Shown: piece by piece, positions 25,070 to 35,417 of the stretch
Layout: each line of letters opens with the position of its first letter
How positions within the stretch are numbered: position 1 is the stretch's first letter
Source: Calvatia gigantea
Taxonomy: Eukaryota; Basidiomycota; Agaricomycetes; Agaricales; Lycoperdaceae
DNA: 64,000 bases
Direction of reading: 5' to 3'
Assembly: GCA_025093985.1 (NCBI GenBank)
Contig: JACAAK010000009.1
Coordinates: 3,286,001-3,350,000 of the forward strand
Made by a program: the position numbers and the translations under genes
The notes under the pieces: generated by a model
What the model saw: only the letters and a program-made list of their open reading frames with translations
Told to the model about the DNA's origin: nothing
Databases searched by the model: none

Positions 25070-25565
25070 ATGCCTTTCGCTCCTGGTGCGTGTTCGCTTC
25101 GCCGCGTTCTTCTGGTGATAGCCAACTCACGTTCCTGAATTCCAGGTGACGCTGCTAAGGGTGCACACAGCTTCAAGACTCGGTGTGCTCAGTGCCATAC
25201 CCTCGGTGCTGGTGAGGCTCACAAGGTCGGCCCCAACCTCCATGGGTAAGTTCAAGAGTTGTGTATATCGAGGAGTTATTCTAATACGATGACATAGTCT
25301 CTTCGGTCGCAAATCTGGTCAGGCTGAGAACTACTCCTACACTGCCGCCAACGTCAACAAGGGTGTTACATGGAGCGAGGATACACTGTTTGTGTACCTC
25401 GAAAACCCCAAAAAGTACATCCCTGGCACAAAAATGGCCTTCGCTGGCATAAAGAAGGAGAAGGAGAGGAATGACCTCATCACCTACCTCAAGGAGGCTG
25501 TAAGCTTATGATTTTTCCTGCTTTGTTACGTTGACGCTAACTATTTGTCCCTTTAGACTGCATGA
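25070..25565 (+). CDS. CYC1: Cytochrome c (mitochondrial electron carrier)
   Basis: Small haem protein of the intermembrane space that shuttles electrons from complex III to complex IV. Exons: 25070-25085, 25146-25245, 25298-25499 and 25557-25565, giving 108 residues, the normal fungal length. Visible motifs: haem attachment CAQCH (residues about 19-23), [25 protein letters not shown], the axial-Met loop [17 protein letters not shown] and final helix [11 protein letters not shown]. All introns are GT-AG and 52-60 bp. No frame break. A four-exon gene with a 16 bp first exon explains why no long ORF is visible. Highly confident. Confidence 0.97.
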
Positions 25566-25834
25566 GCTGTTTCTCTGGGCGATGTTAGGCTGGGTGGATG
25601 ACCTTATATACTATCCCCGTAATACCACTCTAATGTTTCTCGGTCTTGCATATGTCTTGGCCGCTAGAGTATAGAAACCGACGTTTAACTTCCTGTACAC
25701 CCCACTCCGTGGAATAGATATCGTTATATTTTATCTTCTGTGGAAATCTGGAATAATCTAATGACGTCACACCTGAACGAGCCCAGTTCTGCCAAACGTC
25801 CGGTAAAATAAAGGAAAAAGGGGCTGGAGGGGCA

Positions 25835-25906
25835 TTCGAGTACGGGGAATCGAACCCCGAGCTACCGCGTGAAAGGCGGTAATGTTAGCCGTTACACCAT
25901 ACTCGA
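25835..25906 (-). tRNA. tRNA-Glu (TTC)
   Basis: 72 nt on the minus strand folds as a cloverleaf: acceptor TCGAGTA with TACTCGA, D arm GTGTAACGGCTAACAT, anticodon stem ACCGC/GCGGT with loop CTTTCAC (anticodon TTC), T arm CGGGG-TTCGATT-CCCCG, discriminator A at 25835. No intron. A run of five T on the minus strand (plus 25815-25819) follows, fitting pol III termination. The D-loop AACGGCTA matches fungal tRNA-Glu. Confidence 0.96.
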
Positions 25907-27046
25907 TATCCGTAACCCCTCAAGGCGCAATTCAGGCTCTGAGGCATTCGGCGGAAGCTGGACTCAGGTCATCGAACGTCATCCGTTTCACCTCGTGATA
26001 CCGTAGTTAATTCATTGACCCGTTTCAGCTCCATGCATGCCCAGTGAGAACCCCGGAAATTCGCAGTGATTATAAACAATTTTAAAACAAATAGAAATAT
26101 TGATTGCGAACAATTAGACACAATCAAATCGATTCTCGATGATCGGAATCACTTTTGGTGTTTGCGACGTCCACAATCTGCGCGGCACTCCAGTGCCTGT
26201 GCGTGTAGTATTCAGTACATTGTGTTGATCTCGTGAGGTACGTATCTTCGAATTTGGGTCAACATTTGGTGACACACTTTTAGATGGATGTCCTAGGCTG
26301 TCAGGTTCTCTGAGTGTACCAAGCGCCATTCCCTGAACCGGGTAGCTGCGCCGACTCGAAATGGGCACATCCAACGATATGGGAACCCTCTTGCTTCTTA
26401 CACAAACTCTTGACGAATATTCCCAGCGCCATTTCAACAAGGGAGCAGATAAACTCTCCCTTACAGTTCGAAAAAACGGCATAAAAATGAAGTTCAGCCA
26501 AGGGCAAGAAGAAAATCAAGAAGTAGTCAGAACGTGAAGAGCAGGAGGTCAACGGTGTAACTGAAGATACGGGTGAAGGAACTGCCTCTGTGTGCTATGG
26601 TATCTTCGGGGAGGACAGTTACTAACATATCTTACCAGGCGGTAGGTGGGACTCTCAGTGCTCCCGCAGATTCCACTCCCGCGCATTTGATTGCTGCAAC
26701 CCCGGAACCTCTGGCACCTTCTTGAAGAGTTCAAAGTGCCAAAAGTAGAAGTAATACCCTTCTCGCACCCTTATCGTAGAGATAAAATGTTTAAATTTCT
26801 CACAGTCGCGGCCAACCACCGCAAATCGAAAAATGAATCACCCAATATAGAGGAAGCAATCGCGCAGAATCAGCGTCTTCCGGAACTCTTCCTTTCACCA
26901 TCATGAGTGTTGTGTCAATGCGTGCCGACTCCTTGCCCGTCCCACGCCTCCTTCCAATCAGCCACCTACGAGCACGAGAGACCCCCCAGCACCAGGGAGC
27001 GATCTCCCACTGACCTGGATAGGTGATTTATAGGGCGACATCATTG
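25907..27046. other. Intergenic, no recognised gene
   Basis: About 1.1 kb. ORFs at 26114-26552 (minus) and 26691-26906 (plus) have no motifs I recognise and no convincing splice structure, so they are not called. Confidence 0.35.
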
Positions 27047-27454
27047 ATGTATGTCATCCAATGCATTGTTTACACACTTCAAAGCTTCACTGGCCGTCTT
27101 TATGAGGACTCACAACAGAGCGTGCATGAGGTACGGCTGTTTCATCCCACAAACTCACTGGTTGATGGTGCTTTTTTAGGTTATCCGAAACGCTGACCGC
27201 CACAGCCTTGTTGCGGCAGGCAACGAAACCTACTGCATCGCGTCCAAGCCCCTCAAGGACATTCACAGTGAATACTTGGAACTAAGCAAGTCGTTGGACG
27301 AATGCTGGGAGGAATGTATGCGCTTAAATACCTGTTATGTGGTTCTGTGGTGCGTCTCCTGCCACTCATCATTTTTCTGAATCTTGCTTCTTCAACAGCT
27401 ATTTCTGGCGTATCCCTTCTCGGTGTTGCCTTCTCCGTACTTTTCCTCGCGTAA
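27047..27454 (+). CDS. Small candidate tail-anchored protein, three exons
   Basis: Exons 27047-27130, 27180-27315 and 27399-27454 join in phase through GTACGG...TTTAG and GTATGC...AACAG introns to give a 91-residue protein. It begins MYVIQCIVYTLQSFTGRL and has a mixed helical middle (VIRNADRHSLVAAGN, DIHSEYLELSKSLDECWEE). It ends with the hydrophobic segment ISGVSLLGVAFSVLFLA immediately before the stop, the layout of a tail-anchored membrane protein. No family is recognised. All three exons keep frame across two canonical introns and the final exon is strongly hydrophobic, which argues for a real gene, but there is no homology support. It is convergent with the NACHT-like ORF ending at 27867. 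Confidence 0.45.
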
Positions 27455-27866
27455 AGTGTTTTCTTTGGCCTACATGATGTGGATTTATGTCGCTTTGTTT
27501 CACCGGATTAATGGGACAGACATTGGACTTTTGGACGTCATGTTTACCCAGCCATGGGCTAACTATCTGAGGATTCTTTGTCACGCAGTTTCATAGTTTT
27601 TATACATTCTGTTGATTTTGGCGATCCGTCATGATGACTTCAAAAGGACCTGAACATGGTGGGGATTATGTTTGAAACCTTCAACGCTCCCAGCCTTCGA
27701 ACGCCAGTCACAGGTCATCCAACATGTCAAGCGAATAAATCGCAACATTGCTACTTTCCAGTGTTAAAATAACTAACACTGTTTGGATTCCACGACCGAG
27801 CAGTACATACTGCGGGAAATCTGCATTCGACGGCTTTTCGTCATGACTAAAACACTAGGATAATCA

Positions 27867-29552
27867 TTAAAAATAGTCAATGAACAGATTAGCAAAACAC
27901 ACCATTGGCTTTGCGACAGCCTTGCATTTCTCAATGAGCTGGTGGTCCGAAGGAAATAGGGGCTTCGTGCGAACAAGAGGATGTTGACCTGCTGGCGGTT
28001 GTGTCCCCTGAGACGAATTAGCCGAAAATTCCAACGAGGCTTCAGAACAAGTTACCTGAAGCTGTACAAGACCTTTATAGAACAGTGAACAAACCGTGCT
28101 CCTGGTCATGGGGATCAGATTACGGAAATCAAATCTGCTCAGGTGATCGTCCTCTTGACCCCCATGTCTAGAGTTTTCACTGATGGTCCACCACACATTC
28201 CCCGTTGTTTCCACTTGTAGCAAATATAAATACCACCAAAGATCCCTATCTCCAGATGGTTTCCACTTCATGGAGTCATTCACTGCCGCAGACACGGTGC
28301 GAGAGCTGAGAACTCGCAGGCATTGTCGCATAAACACAGGTGTCACATCGCTGATAGACCCTAAATGAACCACATGCCGAAGGAATATCCCGAGTGCTCT
28401 GTCCTGAAGCTCCAGAACTTCCCGCGTGGTGTGCCCTGGGGGGTGCATTTCTAAGACAGGGTATAGGTCGTTGGAAACGATGGTGTAGAGCCTGTCTCTA
28501 TCGATTCCCAGCAGGTTTGCCAAGTGGCGGGCGTCAAATGCCGGGTACACCGTGAAAAGGTCGATGACGTGTACTGCATCAGATGGCAATTTTAGAAGAA
28601 ACTGTTGATAAAAATGATCGAATGCAGGAAATGGGTTAAGAGCCGAAGGGGCAGGAGAGCCATTCATGTATTCCATACAGGCCTCAAACTGCCGTTTGGG
28701 TTGCCCGCCCTTCACACCAACAAAGTGAAGGACAGTGCAAGCAAAAGGAGATACGCCAGAAATAACCCCCGCTATTTGAGCGAGTTGTGCTTCTGATGGC
28801 CACCCTTCATTTTCAGTAAAGACGTCAGGATGATTTCCGCGGATCTTTTGGAATCCATCGCGGAGAAGTTCATCGACATCTTGTTTGGCTTCGGTGTCGT
28901 CGCAGGACCATGTTTCATGCTTGTGTACAGGTCGGACGTCAATTGTTGAGAAAGGTCGCTTCAACTCGCGGTCTTCGGGGTGACTGCAGACCAGCCACAG
29001 AAGGGGACCGAACTTGTGTGAATGGGCATACTCCCGGATGGCTTCAATGAACTCCGTGTCATTATGATGGTCTGGAGACCATTGGAATATAACAATAATG
29101 ACCGGGGATTTCTGGAGAAAAAGTGGGTGAGAAGTGGCCAACTTATCCCATGGTTTGATGACGAGTCTTTTGAACATAGTGCAAAGAGTCTTCTTGAGGA
29201 TCATGGGGTCATCCACCAACTCCTTCAACAGGAGGCTCCGGTAAGGTGGATGTTGTTTGGCAAGGGAATAAATGACCTGTAATAAGAATTCCTGCTGGGA
29301 CGTGTTCTGAGAGCAAGAAACAATTGCACCAAGTCGATTTAGTGCCTTAAAAATGCTCGTAACTGCTCGGGCCACTGTCAATTCTGGGCGAGTGACAAAC
29401 GGGTCTGTGATCCAAAACATACTGCAATCCCTTGAGGAATTGCAAAACCATTTAAGGATTCTTCCCCTGAGGCATCGATGGATGTTCGCCAGTGGATCAG
29501 ACAAGAGGTCAGGCACAACCATTGAGTGGGTTGGTCTGATAAATGATTCCAC
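27867..29552 (-). CDS. NACHT-like STAND protein lacking recognisable Walker motifs
   Basis: Single 561-codon ORF, the same family as the NACHT protein at 31792-33576. Shared layout: RGRILKWFCN (pre-NACHT), LLQVIYSLAKQHPPYRSLLL, FKRLVIKPWDKL, LLWLVCSHPEDRELKRPF, DVDELLRDGFQKI and PSDAVHVIDLFTVYPAF. The P-loop position (about residues 48-60) reads WITDPFVTRPELTVARAV and has no GK[ST]. The Walker B position (about 150-162) reads VIIVIFQWSPDHHND and lacks the acidic LDEC core. NTP binding by the usual mechanism is therefore unlikely. The frame is open throughout, so it may be a pseudo-NTPase or a recent relic. Its start could be further upstream in an unseen exon. The 5' end lies on a tandem duplication (29270-29995). 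Confidence 0.65.
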   Translation of the reverse strand: MESFIRPTHSMVVPDLLSDPLANIHRCLRGRILKWFCNSSRDCSMFWITDPFVTRPELTVARAVTSIFKALNRLGAIVSCSQNTSQQEFLLQVIYSLAKQHPPYRSLLLKELVDDPMILKKTLCTMFKRLVIKPWDKLATSHPLFLQKSPVIIVIFQWSPDHHNDTEFIEAIREYAHSHKFGPLLWLVCSHPEDRELKRPFSTIDVRPVHKHETWSCDDTEAKQDVDELLRDGFQKIRGNHPDVFTENEGWPSEAQLAQIAGVISGVSPFACTVLHFVGVKGGQPKRQFEACMEYMNGSPAPSALNPFPAFDHFYQQFLLKLPSDAVHVIDLFTVYPAFDARHLANLLGIDRDRLYTIVSNDLYPVLEMHPPGHTTREVLELQDRALGIFLRHVVHLGSISDVTPVFMRQCLRVLSSRTVSAAVNDSMKWKPSGDRDLWWYLYLLQVETTGNVWWTISENSRHGGQEDDHLSRFDFRNLIPMTRSTVCSLFYKGLVQLQVTCSEASLEFSANSSQGTQPPAGQHPLVRTKPLFPSDHQLIEKCKAVAKPMVCFANLFIDYF

Positions 29553-29995
29553 TGTCGACTTTTGTTTAACAAGCTACACAGAATTGTTGTAACGCTACAC
29601 ACATGCCATATGACGTTCCCACTTCTCACCCCTAAGCCCGGCCCCTTCCCAGCCAGGATCGTGATGTGACCCTGTCGGGAGGGTGTGATATTGTCGAAGG
29701 ATTTCAATTACTGAGAAGATTTGTGGTTGAGAGTCATTATTGCTCGGGGCTCCAATTAGGACATACGCTCACCTTCCCCTGCCAATAACTTTGGATTGCA
29801 TGCTAATTCTACTTCATGCGAGGCTGCCATGAATACCCCTTGCAGTTGTGGTGTATTGTTGGTCAGGAGTGCAGGGACAATGGACTTCATAACCATGTAA
29901 AGTCGTTATAGCTGAGGAAGAAGCATGGGTTGTGGATGCACCCTTTATTCTTAACTTGTAAGTTGCCATGCATAGCCTTGAGCCCAGGGGTTCCC
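29270..29995. repeat. Tandem duplication unit A (5' end and upstream of the NACHT-like gene)
   Basis: Aligns in the same orientation with 30170-30895. Matching landmarks: ttcctgctggg/ttcttgctggg, gtctgtgatccaaaa with nearby actgcaatc, ctgatgattcc-like stretches, and cagcatgggttgtggatgc-like text near 29925 and 30815. Divergence includes small indels. Confidence 0.75.
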
Positions 29996-30345
29996 TCATA
30001 GGTTTACAAACGGCACTCCAAACATCAGTGGCACAATACGTGAGGATGTGATGGGCTACCAAGAATGCCGTAGTTTCTTTTGGTGACCAGGCCAGATTCT
30101 TCGTGTATCGAAGTCGAGTTTGGCCAAGAACTCCAAAGCAGGCTTTGGCAAAATTCACGGCAAGCTGATGAATAATCTGGAATATGAATTCTTGCTGGGC
30201 CGTGGGCTGAGAGCAAAAAAGGATTGCACCCAATCAATTTAGTGCCTCGAAAATGCCAGTAATTGCTCGGGCCACAGCCAATTCTGGGTGAACAACAAAC
30301 GGGTCTGTGATCCAAAAAACACTGCAATCTCTTGCGGAATTTCAA
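29814..30345 (-). pseudogene. Chimeric NACHT relic with internal deletion
   Basis: The upstream part (30170-30345) matches the 5' part of the NACHT-like gene at 27867 (reading GAILFCSQPTAQQEFIFQII against GAIVSCSQNTSQQEFLLQVI). It then jumps straight into NFAKACFGVLGQTRLRYTKN, which matches the far C-terminal part of the NACHT gene at 31792 (FAKACFGVLGQTQLRYAKN), and ends with WSPKETTAFLVAHHILTYC. Some 350 residues between these points are missing. In-frame stops interrupt the 5' part. It is a non-functional relic produced by deletion or unequal exchange between neighbouring NACHT genes. Confidence 0.7.
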
Positions 30346-30895
30346 ATATCTGAGAACAGATGAGACAAGGAGGAGGATTCGGGTGTTAAGTGGAGGTATT
30401 TTGGTCTAATCTGTGATTCCACTGTTTATTTTTGTTTATCAATCCCTGAAGAACTGTTGTAGCTGTACGAACATCCCCAATCACACTCCCACTCGTCATA
30501 TTTAGGCCTGAATTCCCCCCGCTCGTCGGGTTGAGGCCAGACCAATCCAAATCGGCAGGGTAATGAGACCCCACTGTAGGGAGTGATATTTTCGAAGGAT
30601 TTCGGTAACTGGTGTGGGAAGCGACTGGAAGTCAGGATCCAACGGAGTTCCAGTTAGCATGTTTGCTTACCTTCCTCTGCCGATGACTTTGGATCGCATG
30701 CCAGTTCTACTTCATGCGAGGTCGCCGTGAATCTTCTTTGCAGTTGTAGTGTTTTATTAGTCAGGAGTCCAGGGACAACGGAGTTCGTAGCTGTGTAAAG
30801 TTGTCATAGTTGAGGAAGCAGCATGGGTTGTGGATGCGCTTCTAGATTCTTTGATTATCACACACAGCCTTGAGCCCCAGAGATTCCCTGGTAGA
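30170..30895. repeat. Tandem duplication unit B
   Basis: Second unit, about 900 bp from unit A. It contains GTCTGTGATCCAAAAAACACTGCAATC near 30300 against GTCTGTGATCCAAAACATACTGCAATC near 29403 (aligned by eye), and a shared GCATGGGTTGTGGATGC segment. Units differ by many substitutions, so the duplication is not recent. Confidence 0.75.
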
Positions 30896-31658
30896 TTTGC
30901 GGACCCATAATATATGGAATTTCCGAAAAATATTGGCTTGAACTAGATTGAAAAGGAGCGCAAAGTATAATGTTGACATGAGCAAGTAACCCATCTAAAA
31001 CTGCAGCAGCATCTTGCGCCGCACCTCTCTCGCAGGCCATTTTTAGTCATCCTTCCTCTTTTGCGTTCCCTTAAAAATCTTCATCGGCCGTATTTGTAAC
31101 TATATGTATCGCCTGATCCTTATATCCCATTCATCAAACTTCCCATATCCCATCCCAGGCCCTCTCACCCCCGTGGCTCAGAAGCGGCGCCAACATCAAC
31201 TCGGACCCAGCCCAGCTTTGGCAATATATTTTTAACTATAAGCTGTGATTTTACAAGTTTCGGTTCAGAATTCTGGTCGTCCTGACCCTTGCTCCATCAA
31301 TTGTGAGCTTTGCTAGCAGGGCCCTTACAACCCGCTCTCCGTTAGAGCGTGCTATGCTGCTATAGAAGAGAGAATGCTACATATAGGCAAGGTCACCTAA
31401 TGTTGTACGAGATATTCGTAATTTCTCTATGGACTTCAAGTGGTAAGTAGAGATTTTGTTCGTGTGGACCCCAGTCAGTAGCTGGGTCAAGAAACGGTAC
31501 TCCAGATAGGTTACGTCAATCCTCGCGCGACAACATGAGACGGTCAGAACTCATCATAACTGTGATACATTTCGACTCTTTTCCGAGCGTAAAGCAATGC
31601 AGAGCATCGGTACCGGTGTTGTCAAGAGTGCACGGGCCCTGTGCAATAAGATATATTG
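30896..31658. other. Intergenic between NACHT genes
   Basis: About 760 bp. No coding signal beyond short ORFs. It separates the duplicated relic region from the 3' end of the NACHT gene. Confidence 0.35.
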
Positions 31659-33576
31659 TTAGCGGTTGGGGTTTTGGGATATAATGGGACTTACAAAGGT
31701 TTCCCGAAGATAATCTGTTTTCAGTTGACGGGCTGAATAATGTTTTCTAAGTTCTGCTGTTGTATCTGAAAGGTAATGGGTGTCAACACGCTCAGGCACA
31801 CTCAGAGACAGGCGGAGGGACGTCATACAGACATACCTGCCTCCGTAACCACAGACTAAAATCATACAAATGCAGCACAGGTAACTTATCCTCGACAAAG
31901 CGGAGGAAGAGGTAATTGAAATTGATGATTGTGTTGAGTACGACCGAATCTCCAGCATCACCAAGATTGGTACAGGCGCTCCAGGCATTAATATCACAAT
32001 ACGTGAGGATGCGATGGGCTACCAAGAATGCCTGAGTGTCTTTCGGCGACCAGACCAGATTCTTCGCGTATCGAAGTTGGGTTTGGCCAAGAACTCCAAA
32101 GCAGGCTTTGGCAAAATCCACGTGAACATCCCGCTCGTTCAACGCGAACCTGCCGGCCCGCGCTGGATTCCTTAAGAAATCCATGAAGGAAGCATGGAAG
32201 ACCTGGATATGATCCTGAGACGCTTTGTCGGGTGGTGGGATGTCAACGACTGAATGGAGTCGGTAAAGCACTACGTAGAACCGGGCCTGACTGAGGCCAA
32301 ATAGATTGGCGAGCTGCAAGATCGGCAGGGCTGGGTAGAGGGTAGAGGTGGCGAGAAGCTGGAGGACCAACGGCAAAGATTTCTCATGCACATCGGAAAG
32401 GATCTGTTCATGAAGTTTGTCGAGATAATGCAATGGATTCTCCGTAATGGACTTCGCAGGGGAGTCTTCGATAAAGGCGATAACTGCCTTGAGCTGGCCA
32501 TCAGGATCTGCGTAGCTTTCGTCGCCGACGAACTTGACGATAGTTGACGCATATACAAATAGTCCTGAAGCAGCGGAAACGACCTTCTCAACGTCTTCGG
32601 CCGCTGGCCAGCTTCCATCATCCTGCACAGTGGCGAACTTTTCCATGACCTCCTTAAAGCCTGCGCGAATGAAGAGCTCGATATCCTTGCGCGTCTCGGA
32701 GTCGTCGATGGCCACATCCTTTTTCAAATATTTGATTTTGAAGTCAGCATGGAAGAACATCCGCTTGATGTGCGACTCGGGTCGGCTGCAGATCATCCAG
32801 ATGGCAGGGAGAGCGACGGGAGAGCTGACGGCACCGCCAACAAGATTGATGGTCTCGCATTGCTCATCATGGCCATCGCACTCATCTGACCTGTCGATGA
32901 TGATCAACAACTTCTTGTCGAGTTTCAGCTCAGACAAGGGCTCAATAAGGAGTTTCTTGAACTGAGTCTGTATGTCCTTTTCCAGAAGCCCGAAATCGGT
33001 CGAGAGCTGTTGGGAGACGATGTGTCGGTACTGCTCATTTTGAGACGCGAGTTGATAAGCGATGGAAACGAAAAGGCGGGATGGGTCGGTGTGGTTGCGC
33101 GTTCTGGGGAAGAAAAAGGCAGCGCTGAGGATTGATTGTTCTTTAGCCCACTCCCCAACGGTTTGTGCCACTGCAGTCTTTCCGACGCCTGCAAAGCTGA
33201 CAATCCAGACGAGGCTCCACTTTCGACTGTCATTTTTGACCCAAGAATAAAGTTCCATTGTTATAGATGTGCGTGTTCCTGGGTGACAGCGAGGTGGAGG
33301 GTGGCGTGCCTTCGAGTCGATCTCGGTTCCTTTGATTGAGGCATCGTAGAGCATATGAAGGACTACGGGCGAGGCTATGTCAGTCATTGGGCAAGAGAAA
33401 GATGGAAACGTGTAAACAGTACCTGGGGTGCCGAGGTCGAAAAAGTTGTAGATAGTGCCGATGGAGTTGTCTATCATGTTAGGATTGTTCAAGGTCGTAT
33501 TGATTTGCGCCGTGCAAGATTCCTGATCCTGTTGGACCAAAAATGTTTGAGCTCCATCATTTGGTGATTTTGTCAA
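31659..33576 (-). CDS. NACHT-domain STAND NTPase (nwd2-type)
   Basis: Signal-transducing NTPase of the fungal NLR-like class, usually tied to heterokaryon incompatibility or immunity in fungi. From 33576 the N-terminal region includes IYNFFDLGTPG, with a likely short intron near 33375-33425. It is followed by the family box RHPPPRCHPGTR, P-loop VSFAGVGKTAVAQ (about residues 126-138), Walker B KLLIIIDRSDECDGHDE (about 222-238; the usual LDEC reads SDEC), PAIWMICSRPESHIKRMFF (sensor region), VSAASGLFVYASTIVKFVG, and the C-terminal FHASFMDFLRN and FAKACFGVLGQTQLRYAKN. The main ORF closes at 31792; a further exon near 31690-31770 (KTDYLRETF) is likely. No WD40 or ankyrin repeats are visible. The ORF needs no frame correction over 1.8 kb. 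Confidence 0.88.
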
Positions 33577-34170
33577 ATGTACACATCATGATGCATAACG
33601 GGAGGAATGCCCACGAAAGGATTCATGTTTCTTGCATTCGCCATTTGCATGACTGATGGGAAGCCGGCGTTGGAGGTGGGTGAGCGGCCGTAATTTGTGG
33701 AATCGCGGAGGCAAAGGAGGGTGACGAAAAGGGGGAGGATAGTTCGTTACGATTATATCAATGATAGGGAAGGAGAGTGGGAGAGAGAAGGTCGAGCGGG
33801 AGTTTGGCTGTGAAAGTACACTGCTACTTGATCAATTTCCCCATGTTTATTAAAAAAGGGGCGCTGGCAATCAGATAAACGCTCAGAGACGTAAATAACG
33901 CAGCCATCCATGCCCGTGTGACGGGAGGAACGGCCGTCCGTGGGTCATAATCCGAATCGGCGGTCCTTGGGGAAGTGTGAATGGAAGCGTACCTGAAACA
34001 CACATTATTCTGGCTTGTATGGGCGTTTCTTCCAAAGGCAATCGAAGGGTATGCAGATTTTGACAAGTAGTGTTTGGTATAGGTGGATCCGTATTTCCCG
34101 TCGAGCATAGAGCATCAAACCAAGCGCTCACGCTTGCTTTGGGGCCTTGGCACTTACTTTTTTTTCCATA
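33577..34170. other. Intergenic, no recognised gene
   Basis: About 590 bp upstream of the NACHT gene, probably including its promoter. No coding evidence. Confidence 0.35.
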
Positions 34171-34495
34171 GACACTTCGCCATCTCTGACACGCATCCAG
34201 ACCTCTGTCTCTGGGGTCCTTCCGAACCAAATTCGCTAGTCGCCCACACTGAAGGCGAGATGGTGGCATGGTGCACGAAACCTGGTCGTGGCACCCGCCT
34301 GATTCCTGCAGGCGCACTTCAAGGTGTCTAATTCATGAAGACCCCCAACTATGTCCAGGTCGTTGGTTTCATCCACCAGGAGCTCATCAACGTTGCTAGT
34401 GACGATTGGGGAGGTAAGACGGACCCTCACGGTGCCGACATGCGTGGTAACCCCATGGGTGGTCTCATCTACTCCGGATTCTCAAATAAAAGCCC
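34171..34495 (+). pseudogene. Fragment of a macrofage activating glycoprotein-type secreted protein
   Basis: After a plausible acceptor (tttttttccatag) the frame reads HFAISDTHPDLCLWGPSEPN, VAWCTKPGRGTRLIPAGALQ, GV, stop, FMKTPNYVQVVGFIHQELIN, DDWGGKTDPHGAD and GNPMGGLIYSGFSN, then a stop. This matches the conserved core of basidiomycete macrofage activating glycoproteins (secreted, role unclear). The TAA at 34329-34331 occupies a position where the family normally has Gln, so it looks like CAA to TAA. No N-terminal exons with a signal peptide and no C-terminal cysteine-rich part were found nearby. Truncated at both ends; called a relic. Confidence 0.65.
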
Positions 34496-34772
34496 GTAAC
34501 ATTAGTGGGGGCGAGATTAGTGGTCGCATTATTACTAAGTGCGAACTAGTTGCGTATAAGAGCACATTCACCAGGGAGTAAACCAGCCAGCTTGCCGGAA
34601 ACACATTGAAACATTGTAAGTCATTTTAAGGATTCACTTGTCGGCATATTCAGTCTCAACAGGCATTGCAAAATCCACTTGGAGGAATAGATGGATAAAC
34701 TTTGGGTATGAAGCTCGGCATAGGGGCCTCTAATACCAAACACACAAGACTTCTACTCTATATATTCACGCA

Positions 34773-35417
34773 TTATACTGTCATATTTAAGTCAAGAGTG
34801 AGATCTAGAGGGAATATCATGCATCAAGTGAACGTACCTGCTTTCCGTCTCGCCTTTCCCTCCCCTTTGGGCTTGCGTTCATATGCATTTGGGTCTGGCT
34901 CGCTGTCAGGCTCATCCTTTCCCTCTCCGTCTTGAGGACCTTGTCGATGCCGATGATGGTGATGATGACGGGGGGACCGATGGTGTTCACTATGGTCGTG
35001 GTCGTGGCCATGCCCCTCACCTCCACAAGACCCAGCAGAATCCGAGCCTGACGACGATTCGTCAGAGGATGATTCATCGAAACGCCGTGGCTTGTGATAG
35101 ATACAACAAACTAGAGTTCATGATTAATCCTGTAGCCGAGGGCACTAACAAATCGAGAACTTACTCTTCGTTTTCTTCTTTCCCATATGCTCGTTATCAA
35201 CCACGTCCTCGTCCCAAGCAACTCTGGGACCAGTTCTCCTGGTACCTCGTAATCTCAATACACCGATTACAGGTGCTGGAGCGTCCGACTGTGGCTCCTC
35301 TACGTGATCCTCGTTATCTTCCCTGGTAGGGTCGGTTGTTATTGTTATCGTCCGTGAGCCATCCGTTGGCGATGCCATTGAAGGGCGCAGCGCAGTTGAA
35401 GGTGCGTTAAACGACAT
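34773..35417 (-). CDS. YPI1: Type 1 phosphatase regulator Ypi1 (inhibitor-3 family)
   Basis: Small intrinsically disordered nuclear regulator of PP1 (Glc7). Exons: 35165-35417, 34838-35110 and a tiny last exon ending at about 34773. Start at 35417 (MSFNAPSTALRPSMASPT). The diagnostic stretch is GVLRLRGTRRTGPRVAWDED, then VVDNEHMGKKKTK, spliced through GTAAGT...CTCTAG to ICCIYHKPRRFDESSSDES. The C-terminus is His-rich (HRSPRHHHHHRH). This is exactly the family core (RVxW PP1-docking motif, VDNExMGKKxSKxCCIYH). No frame break. The last exon encodes only one or two residues and its end is the least certain part. Confidence 0.93.

Noticed and set aside
33883..34317. Minus-strand ORF of 144 codons
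   Set aside because: Antisense of the macrofage activating glycoprotein relic, which matches the family on the plus strand.
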